Assembly (NCBI RefSeq): GCF_016901955.1
Contig: NZ_JACJLC010000013.1
Span: forward strand, 1 to 60,307
DNA from: Pseudoflavonifractor phocaeensis
GTDB taxonomy: Bacteria > Bacillota > Clostridia > Oscillospirales > Oscillospiraceae
Length of the DNA: 60,307 nt
Direction: 5' to 3'
Shown: piece by piece, positions 50,620 through 58,405 of the stretch
Numbering within the stretch: position 1 is the first letter of the stretch
Layout: the number at the start of each line of letters is the position of its first letter
The notes under the pieces: model-generated
Seen by the model: the letters and a program-made list of their open reading frames with translations, nothing else
Database searches by the model: none
Told to the model about the DNA's origin: nothing
Position numbers and translations under genes: made by a program

Positions 50620-51717
50620 ATGAGAGGGAAAAAGTGCCTGCTATCCCTGCTTCTGTGTCTGGCCCTGCTCTCCGGCTGCGGCGGCACCGGGACGGGAGGA
50701 GAGAGTTCATCCCAGCCGACCTCTGCTCCAGAGATCTCCGCCCCATCGGTCTCCGACCCGGAGACCGGCGACGGACAGGAGGATGCCGGGAGCGCCGAGC
50801 CCCAGCCGGAGCAGTACCCCGAGGCCATGCCGGAGGACTTTGAGCTGGCGGTGGAGGATGTGCCGGAGCTGGTGCCAGACCTGCTGGGCATCCGGGAGCT
50901 GATCTATGAGGAGGAGCCCCTGTTTGCCAGCCAGGAGGAGGTGGCGGTCTACGCCCTTTGGAACCTGCTGTGGGGCCGCACGGAATTTGAGTGCCGCCTG
51001 ACCCGGGAGTTGGCCCCCAGCGACGGGGCGGGGCACGTGGTGCTGGACAGCGCCTGCACCGCCGCTATGTCCTACTACCTGTTCAGCGCCTATCACACCT
51101 GGGACATGTACATCCAGGAGGACGGCGACCCGGACAGCGTCTTCGCCCGGGTGGAGCTGCGGTACGAGCACCCGGAGTGGGATCTGGAGGCCAGGGCCGA
51201 GGCCCTGGAGTATGTGATGAAGAATCCGGCGCCCATCGGCGGCTTTGCAAGCTATGAGAGCGAGATGGAGTACGCCAGAGAGATCCACGACTATGTGGCC
51301 TGCCAGGTGACCTATGACCCCATGGGCTACGACCCCAACGATATGCTCTATTCCTCCAGATATGACTCTCTGCAGGAGGCCTACAACGTGCTGGGAGAGG
51401 GACAGGAGACGGCGGTCTGCGCCGCCTACGCCCGGGCCTTCGCCCTTATCGCCCACTACGCCGGCATCAACTGTGCCTGGGTGTGGGGCAACGAGACGGA
51501 GGAGAGCAGCCACGCCTGGAACGTGATCTACCCCTGCGACGGCAGCGAGCCGGTGCTGGTGGACGTGACCTGGGATGACAACATGAGCTGGGATGAACCG
51601 GGCCAGACTGAGGTGAGCGGCGCCTACTTCTACCTGCCCCTGTCCACGGAGATGGAGCATCAGGCCGACGCAAATATGGACGCGTTCCTGCGCTTTGTCA
51701 ATGAGGGGGTGGGATGA
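50620..51717 (+). CDS. Transglutaminase-like lipoprotein
   Basis: A 365-residue lipoprotein (LLSGC lipobox, about 20) with a long acidic linker and a transglutaminase-like core at about 195-345. The presumed triad is visible: Cys in ETAVCAAYARAFALIAHYAG, His in EESSHAWNVIY and Asp in VLVDVTWDD. It has no FYGCWEY domain. Such extracytoplasmic enzymes cut or cross-link proteins or act on peptides; here the neighbouring surface proteins are natural candidates. AAAGGAGGCGCAAG precedes the ATG. Confidence 0.85.
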   Translation: MRGKKCLLSLLLCLALLSGCGGTGTGGESSSQPTSAPEISAPSVSDPETGDGQEDAGSAEPQPEQYPEAMPEDFELAVEDVPELVPDLLGIRELIYEEEPLFASQEEVAVYALWNLLWGRTEFECRLTRELAPSDGAGHVVLDSACTAAMSYYLFSAYHTWDMYIQEDGDPDSVFARVELRYEHPEWDLEARAEALEYVMKNPAPIGGFASYESEMEYAREIHDYVACQVTYDPMGYDPNDMLYSSRYDSLQEAYNVLGEGQETAVCAAYARAFALIAHYAGINCAWVWGNETEESSHAWNVIYPCDGSEPVLVDVTWDDNMSWDEPGQTEVSGAYFYLPLSTEMEHQADANMDAFLRFVNEGVG

Positions 51718-51792
51718 CGACCAAAGGAGTCCCCGCGAAGCGGATGAACATATATGACCTGCAAAAAAATTAGACAAAAAGGAGGAATCACC

Positions 51793-52125
51793 ATGAAAAA
51801 GAAATTGAGTCTTGTTCTCGGCACGATCCTGGCCCTCTCCCTGTGTCTGCTGACCGCCTGCGGCGGCGACGACCCCGCACCCGAGGGCGCCTATGACAAC
51901 GACGAACTTGAGATGAGTATGGTATTCTTTGAAGACGGCACCTGTGAGGTTTCCGACTATTATGACTCGGCGGAGTGCGAGTTCAAGATGGACGGCGACG
52001 AGCTGACCATCGAGATGGACGGCATGGAAGTGACGGGCACCTATGACGCGGACGAGGACACCTTTACCATAGACGACAACGACGGCGAGTTCTACTCTGT
52101 GGGCGAGGCGTTCTACACGCCCTGA
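51793..52125 (+). CDS. Small lipoprotein with a Y-T-P-ending domain
   Basis: A 110-residue lipoprotein: signal with lipobox LLTAC (about 20), then one acidic beta domain (GAYDNDELEMSMVFFEDGTC ... GEFYSVGEAFYTP-stop). The same C-terminal domain ends the next two proteins. AAAAAGGAGGAATC precedes ATG 51793, so the longer frame from 51754 is rejected. Confidence 0.75.
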   Translation: MKKKLSLVLGTILALSLCLLTACGGDDPAPEGAYDNDELEMSMVFFEDGTCEVSDYYDSAECEFKMDGDELTIEMDGMEVTGTYDADEDTFTIDDNDGEFYSVGEAFYTP

Positions 52126-52133
52126 CCGCAGAT

Positions 52134-52165
52134 CTTGCTGGGGCGGCGGAAACCGCCCCAGCAAG
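52134..52165 (+). terminator. GC-rich intergenic hairpin 1
   Basis: CTTGCTGGGGCGG (52134-52146) and CCGCCCCAGCAAG (52153-52165) form a perfect 13-bp stem, without a T-run. Similar hairpins follow the next two Y-T-P genes; an mRNA-stability or partial-termination role is likely. Confidence 0.6.
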
Positions 52166-52208
52166 GCGATACACGGGATATATTCTGAACAAGGAAGGAG
52201 AAGCACAG

Positions 52209-53111
52209 ATGAAAAAGAAACTTTATAGTGTGTTTGTCATGGTGCTGAGCCTGGTCCTCTCCCTGAGCCTGCTGAGCGGCTGCGGCGGCAAGGAGTCCGT
52301 CAGCCTGGTTGGCGGCTGGGACAGCGACGACTATGAGCTGAGCCTGGTGTTCTATGAGGACGGCACCATGGAGATGTCCGAATCCCTCGGCTACGACACG
52401 ATGAACTATGAATGGGACGGCGAGACCCTGACGGTGGATTACGGCGGCGAGATCCTGGAGGGATTCCTGAATGATGACGGCAGCCTGGTGCTGGACGGTG
52501 ATGTTGTCTTTGTCCGGGTGGAGGAGATCAGTTACTATCCATCCGAAGACAGCGAGCCCATCCCCTTTGACATGACCGACACCGCATGGGATGCGGGGGG
52601 CATCATCTACAACTTCTACTCCGACGGCACCCTGATCATCGACGGGGAGTACCTTGGCAATTACGACTGGGACGGCTATTCCGGCACGCTCTACATCGAC
52701 GGCAGTTCTACCTCGATCTCTTACGACGGGGAGGATCTCTACATTGCGGGCGAAGACGGCGAGCTTTACCTGATGGACTACTACAGCGCGGCCGACTATG
52801 ACCTGTATGACGGGATGGCCGGCGGTGATGATAACGGCGACGAGGATGACGGCGGCGAGGAGCTGGCCGGCGCCTACGACAACGACGATGAGGAGATGAG
52901 CATCGTCTTCTACTCCGACGGCACTGTCGTCATGTCCGATTTCGAGTTCTCGGATGAGGGTACCTACACGGTGGACGGCGACTATATCCTGATGGAGTTT
53001 GAGGGTCAGTTCCCCTATGAGGCCTACTACGACTCCAGCGACGACAGCTTCCAGGTAGACGGCCTGGACGGATGGTTCTACTACGTCGACGAAGCCTGGT
53101 ACACTCCCTGA
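52209..53111 (+). CDS. Lipoprotein with three related acidic beta domains
   Basis: A 300-residue lipoprotein. Lipobox LLSGC (about 22); first domain GGWDSDDYELSLVFYEDGTM; a middle domain (DTAWDAGGIIYNFYSDGTLI); then a GAYDNDDEEMSIVFYSDGTV domain ending DEAWYTP at the C-terminus. The domains resemble each other, so it arose by internal duplication. GAAGGAGAAGCACAG precedes the ATG. Confidence 0.72.
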   Translation: MKKKLYSVFVMVLSLVLSLSLLSGCGGKESVSLVGGWDSDDYELSLVFYEDGTMEMSESLGYDTMNYEWDGETLTVDYGGEILEGFLNDDGSLVLDGDVVFVRVEEISYYPSEDSEPIPFDMTDTAWDAGGIIYNFYSDGTLIIDGEYLGNYDWDGYSGTLYIDGSSTSISYDGEDLYIAGEDGELYLMDYYSAADYDLYDGMAGGDDNGDEDDGGEELAGAYDNDDEEMSIVFYSDGTVVMSDFEFSDEGTYTVDGDYILMEFEGQFPYEAYYDSSDDSFQVDGLDGWFYYVDEAWYTP

Positions 53112-53126
53112 ACTATGAACCTCACC

Positions 53127-53150
53127 GTGGGCGGCTTTTGCCGCCCACGA
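53127..53150 (+). terminator. GC-rich intergenic hairpin 2
   Basis: CGTGGGCGGC and GCCGCCCACG form a perfect 10-bp stem around TTTT, 15 bases past the preceding stop. Confidence 0.6.
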
Positions 53151-53209
53151 CAAACATGACGGATCGCGGCGCTTTATGTGCTCTCGTTTTAAGAAGGAGG
53201 AGAAATGAG

Positions 53210-54448
53210 ATGAAAGGCAAACTGAGAATAACGCTGAGCCTGGCTCTGGCTCTGCTGCTGGCTCTGTGCCTTCTCACCGCCTGCGGAGACACCGGCAGCG
53301 ACAAAGCAAGCGACAGCGGTGGAGACCTCGCCGACGACGACGGCGTAGTGGGCCTGTGGGAGAGCGAGGAGTGGGGCGGCATCTGCCTGGAACTGCTCGA
53401 TGACGGCACCGGCACGATCTATACCTACAGCGACATGGGCGATCTCACCTATGAGTGGGACGGCAAGACCCTGACCCTCATAACCGTGGACGAGGACGAC
53501 GGTGAACTCGAGGAGACCACCGGCGAGCTGCAGGCGGACGGCTCCATCGGCATCATGGGTCTGGGATATTTCTTCCCGGTGGAGGAGCGCTCCTACGGCC
53601 CCGACATGGCGGGCAGCAGCTTCATGGAGGCCGGCGGCATGGAGGGCGAGCTGGAGGGGGACTGGATCCACAGCAGCGGCAACCGCATGCTGACCTTTGA
53701 CGGCAGCGGCTCCGTAACCTTCCAGGAGACGTATGAGGGCGGCAGCTCTTCCAGCTCCTCCGGCTGGTACAGCTATGACGGCCAGACCGTGACCGTCGAT
53801 ACGTCGGCGGGGATCGCCGAGGGCTATATCGACAGTATGGGTGACCTGATCATTGAGATCGATGGCGAGGGCGGCTGGTACAGCCCGGGGGACAGCTCCC
53901 AACTGACCTATCCCGACATCACCGGCCCGGAGGCGGAGATGGTGGGCCAGTGGGCGAACAGCTCCACCGGCGACTCCGTGGAGTTCACCAGCGACGGCTC
54001 CGTGGTGTACGCCATCGGCGGCAGTTTCGGCGTTGCCTCCCGCTTCACCTTTGACGGGGAGACGGTGACCTTCAGCGACTACACGGGCTATATCGACGGC
54101 GACGGCGACCTGATTGTGGAGGGCCTGGACGGCTGGTTCAGCCGCACCGAATCCTCCAGCAGCGGGGGCGAGAGCGACTCCGGCGATTCCAGTTACTCCC
54201 TGGGCGGCGCCTATGACAACGACGATGCGGAGGTCAGCATCGTATTCTACAGCGACGGCACCGTCACCATCTCTGACTACAATACCGCCCAGGACGGCAT
54301 CTATACAGTGGACGGCAGCTACGTCTGGCTGGAAATGGAGGGCACGGTTCAATATGAGGGCTACTACGACCCCTTCGCTGACATTTTCACGCTGGACGGC
54401 CTGGACGGCGAGTTCTACGCGGTAGACGATCCCTGGTACACACCCTAA
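53210..54448 (+). CDS. Lipoprotein with several acidic beta domains, Y-T-P end
   Basis: A 412-residue lipoprotein. Lipobox LLTAC (about 22). Domains in order: GLWESEEWGGICLELLDDGT, a GDWIHSSGNRMLTFDGSGSV domain, a GQWANSSTGDSVEFTSDGSV domain, a Ser/Gly linker and the shared GAYDNDDAEVSIVFYSDGTV domain ending DDPWYTP. AAGGAGGAGAAATGAG precedes ATG 53210; an upstream frame through the hairpin is rejected. It is the last lipoprotein before LemA. Confidence 0.72.
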   Translation: MKGKLRITLSLALALLLALCLLTACGDTGSDKASDSGGDLADDDGVVGLWESEEWGGICLELLDDGTGTIYTYSDMGDLTYEWDGKTLTLITVDEDDGELEETTGELQADGSIGIMGLGYFFPVEERSYGPDMAGSSFMEAGGMEGELEGDWIHSSGNRMLTFDGSGSVTFQETYEGGSSSSSSGWYSYDGQTVTVDTSAGIAEGYIDSMGDLIIEIDGEGGWYSPGDSSQLTYPDITGPEAEMVGQWANSSTGDSVEFTSDGSVVYAIGGSFGVASRFTFDGETVTFSDYTGYIDGDGDLIVEGLDGWFSRTESSSSGGESDSGDSSYSLGGAYDNDDAEVSIVFYSDGTVTISDYNTAQDGIYTVDGSYVWLEMEGTVQYEGYYDPFADIFTLDGLDGEFYAVDDPWYTP

Positions 54449-54458
54449 CGGCTGATCC

Positions 54459-54486
54459 CGCGGGGGCGGCAACCGCCGCCCCCGCG
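54459..54486 (+). terminator. GC-rich intergenic hairpin 3
   Basis: CGCGGGGGCGGC and GCCGCCCCCGCG form a perfect 12-bp stem around AACC between the last Y-T-P gene and lemA. No T-run follows, so lemA may still be read through. Confidence 0.6.
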
Positions 54487-54521
54487 CAGCCATACAAAGA
54501 GATAAAGCGGGAGGGAATGCT

Positions 54522-55073
54522 GTGTTTTTCTTTACATTTGATCTGTTCACCCTGCTCATCGGCGGGGCCATCGTCCTGGCAGTCCTCTGGGTTATCAGCA
54601 CCATCAACGGCTTCAAGCGCCGGGAGATCAAGATTGAGGAGGCCCTGTCGGGCATCGAGGTGGCGCTGACCAAGCGCTATGATATGCTCACCAAGCTGCT
54701 GGACACCGCCAAGGGCTTCATGGAGCACGAGAGCGACCTGTTCAGCCGGGTCATTGCCCTGCGCCACGGCATGAGCGTGGGGGAGATGGGCAAGGCCGAC
54801 CGGGAGATGAGCGAGCTCACCGGCCGCCTGTTCGCCGTGGCGGAGAACTACCCCGAACTGCGCTCCAGCGAGGTGTTCCTGGAACTGCAGCGGGGCATCC
54901 GGGACGCGGAGGAGCATCTCCAGGCCGCCCGGCGGCTCTATAACGCCAACGTCAGCAGCTACAACATCGCCATCGCCATGTTCCCCGCCAAGCTCCTGGC
55001 CAAGGGCCACAGCCCCAAGGAGTTCTATGACGCGGATGATGAGAAGCGCGGCGACGTGAAAATGCAGTTTTGA
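54522..55073 (+). CDS. LemA family protein
   Basis: A 183-residue membrane protein: one N-terminal helix (LLIGGAIVLAVLWVISTING), then the LemA helical bundle (EIKIEEALSGIEVALTKRYD, LLDTAKGFMEHESDLF, NYPELRSSEVFLELQRGIRD, ARRLYNANVSSYNIAIAMFP). LemA proteins occur beside DUF3137 and similar membrane proteins; their role is not established, though an envelope function is likely. GTG start with GGGAGG upstream. It separates the lipoprotein block from the DUF3137 block. Confidence 0.88.
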   Translation: MFFFTFDLFTLLIGGAIVLAVLWVISTINGFKRREIKIEEALSGIEVALTKRYDMLTKLLDTAKGFMEHESDLFSRVIALRHGMSVGEMGKADREMSELTGRLFAVAENYPELRSSEVFLELQRGIRDAEEHLQAARRLYNANVSSYNIAIAMFPAKLLAKGHSPKEFYDADDEKRGDVKMQF

Positions 55074-55134
55074 GGCTGTCCGATTCCCGAACCTCTGACC
55101 GGTGATCGGGGAGCGCGGGAAAGGAGCGTGGAAT

Positions 55135-56043
55135 ATGACAACAAAATATGGATCTGCTCAGGAGATTGACCAGCGGCTGCAGAAACTGGGCCGGCAGGGC
55201 CGGCTGGGGGGCAAACTGCTCGGGATAGGCCTTCTGATGGTGTTTGGCACTGCTATTTTGTACTCTGTTTTGGTGATGCTGGCCACGGACCTGCTGGAGA
55301 GTTTCGGTGCCATGTTCTTCGTGCCGGTGCCGGTCGGCTTTCTCATGATCATAATTGGCGCCGTGATCACGTCCAAAACCGGCCGTGAGCGCTCCCAAAT
55401 TCAGGACGCTTACATCCCGATCGCCCTCGATCAGGCCATGGACCGGGTGGACCAGTTCTGGGGCGCGACCCTGGATGAGCGCTATTTCAAGGAAGAGCTG
55501 GGCCTGCCCATGTTTGATGAGTGCAGCCAGTCCAGCTATTTGAAAGGGGTGCTTCGGGGCATCCCCTTGGAGATGAGCTGCTTCGTGCTGAAAAAGGAGA
55601 CCACCAAGGATGACGACAACCAGCCAAACTATGAGATCGCCTTCAGCGGACTTATGATCGTCTGCCGCCACACCATGGAGCTGAAGGAGGAGGGTTTTGC
55701 CTTCACCCAGTTCACCCGCTTCCTGGGCGGTATGAAGACCGAGAGCGAGGCGTTCAACAAGGCCTTCTCCATCTACGCCGAGGGCGGACTGGATGTGTTC
55801 CGCCTGCTGACTCCCCAGTACATGGAGCATCTGGTCTCCCTGCCCGAGGCCCGGGAAAAGGAGCTGGGCGTGCGCCTTTGCCAGGACGGCACCCTGCTGA
55901 TCGTGCTGGAGCACCGGAGGATCATCGTGGATAACGACGACATCACCACCGGGAGCGGCATGGTGGAGTACATGGCAGATCACATCCGGGGCATCGCGGA
56001 CACCATTGACTCCCTGGAGCTGCCCATCCAGCGGGAGGCCTAG
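55135..56043 (+). CDS. DUF3137 membrane protein, copy 1
   Basis: A 302-residue protein. A short helix (SAQEIDQRLQKLGRQ) and two transmembrane segments (about 30-85) precede a soluble DUF3137 domain (FSGLMIVCRHTMELKEE, TESEAFNKAFSIY, FRLLTPQYMEHLVSL, GTLLIVLEHRRII). The ATG at 55135 has AAAGGAGCG upstream. It pairs with lemA as in other genomes. The function is unknown. Confidence 0.85.
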   Translation: MTTKYGSAQEIDQRLQKLGRQGRLGGKLLGIGLLMVFGTAILYSVLVMLATDLLESFGAMFFVPVPVGFLMIIIGAVITSKTGRERSQIQDAYIPIALDQAMDRVDQFWGATLDERYFKEELGLPMFDECSQSSYLKGVLRGIPLEMSCFVLKKETTKDDDNQPNYEIAFSGLMIVCRHTMELKEEGFAFTQFTRFLGGMKTESEAFNKAFSIYAEGGLDVFRLLTPQYMEHLVSLPEAREKELGVRLCQDGTLLIVLEHRRIIVDNDDITTGSGMVEYMADHIRGIADTIDSLELPIQREA

Positions 56044-56080
56044 GACTTCAGCCGGCAGGATACAAAAAGGAGTGAGACAG

Positions 56081-56725
56081 ATGACCGGAACAGCGAAGGT
56101 GTCCCGTGCCATGGATCGAAAACATGCGGGGCGATTCTGGGGAAGCCTCTGTATGCAATGGGCGATCTTTTGCTGCCTGACCCTTGCGCTGTTGCTGCTG
56201 GCCGGCTGCAGTGGAAGGAACGAAAATGAGAAAAGCGGCGGGGTGAGACCGGACGGCAACGGAATACTGGGCGGCGGCGCGGAGGAGGACGGCGGCGGCG
56301 CCGAGGACTTCTATGGCTGCTGGGAATATGCGGATTGGGACTACTGGCTGACGGTCTATGATGACGGCACCTACACGCTGCTGGATGGGGCCGGCGACGG
56401 CGTCACCGGCGGCTACTACATGGAGGACGGCACCCTGTGTCTGGACGACGGCAGTTTCTGTTTCACCCTGGACGGGGCGGGCGGCCTGGTGGACAGCGAC
56501 GGCGACGCCCTGTTCCGCTCCAGCCCGCCTGATACGGCTGAGGACTCTAACGGCTGGGAGGATCCGGATGACTGGGAGGAGCCCAGCGGTTGGGAGGATC
56601 CGGACATTCAGCAACTTGGGGCCGGGGCGGAGGAATTTTATGGCTGCTGGGAGTACCAGTATGCAGACGAGTGGCTCTATGTCCGGGATGACGGCACCTA
56701 TATGTGGTACGACGCGGACGGATAG
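56081..56725 (+). CDS. Truncated lipoprotein with one and a half FYGCWEY domains
   Basis: A 214-residue lipoprotein whose signal (IFCCLTLALLLLAGC) starts late, after about 30 charged residues. It holds one full domain (AEDFYGCWEYADWDYWLTVY, about 74-150), a Trp/Asp/Pro-rich linker (NGWEDPDDWEEPSGWEDPDI) and a second domain that ends abruptly after WYDADG at the stop (56723-56725). The loss coincides with a junction to DUF3137 sequence, so a deletion has cut it. AAAAGGAGTGAGACAG precedes the ATG. Confidence 0.7.
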   Translation: MTGTAKVSRAMDRKHAGRFWGSLCMQWAIFCCLTLALLLLAGCSGRNENEKSGGVRPDGNGILGGGAEEDGGGAEDFYGCWEYADWDYWLTVYDDGTYTLLDGAGDGVTGGYYMEDGTLCLDDGSFCFTLDGAGGLVDSDGDALFRSSPPDTAEDSNGWEDPDDWEEPSGWEDPDIQQLGAGAEEFYGCWEYQYADEWLYVRDDGTYMWYDADG

Positions 56726-57123
56726 TCTGTCAGCATAACCTCGATTTGCAGGACGATTTCAGCATCTCCCAGTACACAACGTATATCGGAGGGAACGCCG
56801 TCCGCACCGAAAGCGAGGCGTTCAACAAGGCGTATTCCATCCGCGGAAATGACGGGCACAGCATCTTCTATCTGCTCACCCCGCACTACATGGAAAAGCT
56901 GCTGGCCCTCTCGGATGAGATCGGCAAGCGCCTCGCCATGCAATTCCGGAGAGACGGCAAGCTGCTGCTTTGCATCAGCGGCCTGGATTTGTTTGAGGTG
57001 CAGGAGGCCGGTTCCGCGGCCGAGCTTCAAAAGCAAATCGAAGGGGAGATGGATTTCCTCGGGAAGATACTGGAAACGCTGGAGGTTCCCACCCAGGAAC
57101 AGTTGGAGGCCAAAAGAAGGTGA
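56719..57123 (+). pseudogene. DUF3137 remnant lacking its N-terminal half
   Basis: The frame from about 56719 encodes only the second half of DUF3137 (RIVCQHNLDLQDDFSISQYT, RTESEAFNKAYSIRG, FYLLTPHYMEKLLALSDEIG, EVPTQEQLEAKRR). It aligns from IVCRH of copy 1. Membrane segments and the first half are missing, and there is no Shine-Dalgarno at the junction. Adjacent lipoprotein coding is cut at the same place. Confidence 0.8.
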
Positions 57124-57160
57124 ACCTACTCCGGTTCCGAAAGAAAGGAGGAGAAGGAAG

Positions 57161-58405
57161 ATGGGTGAGAGACAGACAGGGCCCACAGACCGGGAGATGA
57201 AGAAGCTGATGGGGATGAAACGCACCGCCCGCTGGAGCCGGGCGGCGATGATCGCGAGCATTGTTTTGCTGTTTGGCTTTCCGATCCTGTGCAGCGCTTT
57301 GAGAATAGATATTCCGGGCCTCGTGTTCGTCGCCCTGTTTCTGCTGATGTTCCTGATGCTCATAGTGAGTGAGATCACGAAGGGGCGGGCCAAGAAGAAA
57401 CAGGCGGCTATGGGGGTGTCCCGCACCCCCGACGAGCTGGAGGCGGATCGGAAGAAGGCGGAGAAGGTGAGCCGGTTGGCCGCCTCGCCGGAGGCGGTGG
57501 ACCGCCGGCTGGCCCGGCTGGCCGGGCTGAACCGATTCTGCCAGTGGAACCTCCGCGCGGGGGTGGCCGGCATGCTGCTGGCCGCCGTGGCGGCCCTGAT
57601 CCACCAGTTTGTGACGGAGCTGCCGATCCCCCTGGTCGTGGTCCTAGCCATCGTCACCTCTATATTCATCGTGGTGGGCGTGCTCGGCAGCTTGTGGGTG
57701 AAGAAAAAGCAGAAGGACCTGTCCCTCCACTACACCCCAAAGGTGCTGGAGGCCGTGCTGGACCGGGTGGATCTGTACGATCACAGGGGCAGCGTGGACC
57801 ACGGCTATCTGTGGGAGGACTTCAGCTACCCCGGGCGGGAGTGGGTGGGCCCCTGCGGCGACCATGTGAAGGGCGTGCTGAAGGGGATGCCCATCGAGTT
57901 CAGCGAGTTCTGTTTCCAGTATGAAACTGTGGAGCGGGACAAGGACGGCAAAACGACCAGAGAGGTCCACACCTCCTTCAGCGGCATGATGGTAATCAGC
58001 CGCCACGGCTTCCGGCTGAATAACAAGGTCACCCTGACCCAGTTCTCCCACTTTCACCATGCCCTGGGGACGGAGAGCGTGGACTTCAACAGCGCCTGGT
58101 CCATCAGGGAGGATGCGGGGCAGGACGCCTTCTACATCCTCACCCCCCACTACATGGAGGAACTGATAGCGCTGGACCAGGACAAGTGGATGAAAATGGG
58201 CATCCAGTTCCGGCCCGACGGCACATTGCTGATCGTGATGCAGGATGTGGACTTCTTCGAGGTGGATGAGGCCAAGAGCACGGAGGAGCTGAAGGAGAAA
58301 CTGAAAAACGAGCTTTTGGGCCTGGCGGACACCATGGAGCGGATCGGCGCCGTCACTCTGGAGGAGATAGCGGCGCAGCAGGAGGAAGGTGAAGGGGCGA
58401 CATGA
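57161..58405 (+). CDS. DUF3137 membrane protein, copy 2, extended N-terminus
   Basis: A 414-residue protein. An extra N-terminal part (1-100) has two helices (AAMIASIVLLFGFPILCSAL; LVFVALFLLMFLMLIVS) and a basic linker. A second helix pair (about 135-185) and the full DUF3137 domain follow (FSGMMVISRHGFRLNNKV, FYILTPHYMEELIALDQ, GTLLIVMQDVDFFEV). The duplicated membrane part is unlike copy 1. AAGGAGGAGAAGGAAG precedes ATG 57161. It overlaps the next gene by four bases. Confidence 0.82.
   Translation: MGERQTGPTDREMKKLMGMKRTARWSRAAMIASIVLLFGFPILCSALRIDIPGLVFVALFLLMFLMLIVSEITKGRAKKKQAAMGVSRTPDELEADRKKAEKVSRLAASPEAVDRRLARLAGLNRFCQWNLRAGVAGMLLAAVAALIHQFVTELPIPLVVVLAIVTSIFIVVGVLGSLWVKKKQKDLSLHYTPKVLEAVLDRVDLYDHRGSVDHGYLWEDFSYPGREWVGPCGDHVKGVLKGMPIEFSEFCFQYETVERDKDGKTTREVHTSFSGMMVISRHGFRLNNKVTLTQFSHFHHALGTESVDFNSAWSIREDAGQDAFYILTPHYMEELIALDQDKWMKMGIQFRPDGTLLIVMQDVDFFEVDEAKSTEELKEKLKNELLGLADTMERIGAVTLEEIAAQQEEGEGAT

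Noticed and set aside
53072-53209. N-terminal extension of the 412-residue lipoprotein
   Set aside because: It would put 46 residues ahead of a clear signal peptide and run through a hairpin; ATG 53210 has a strong ribosome site.
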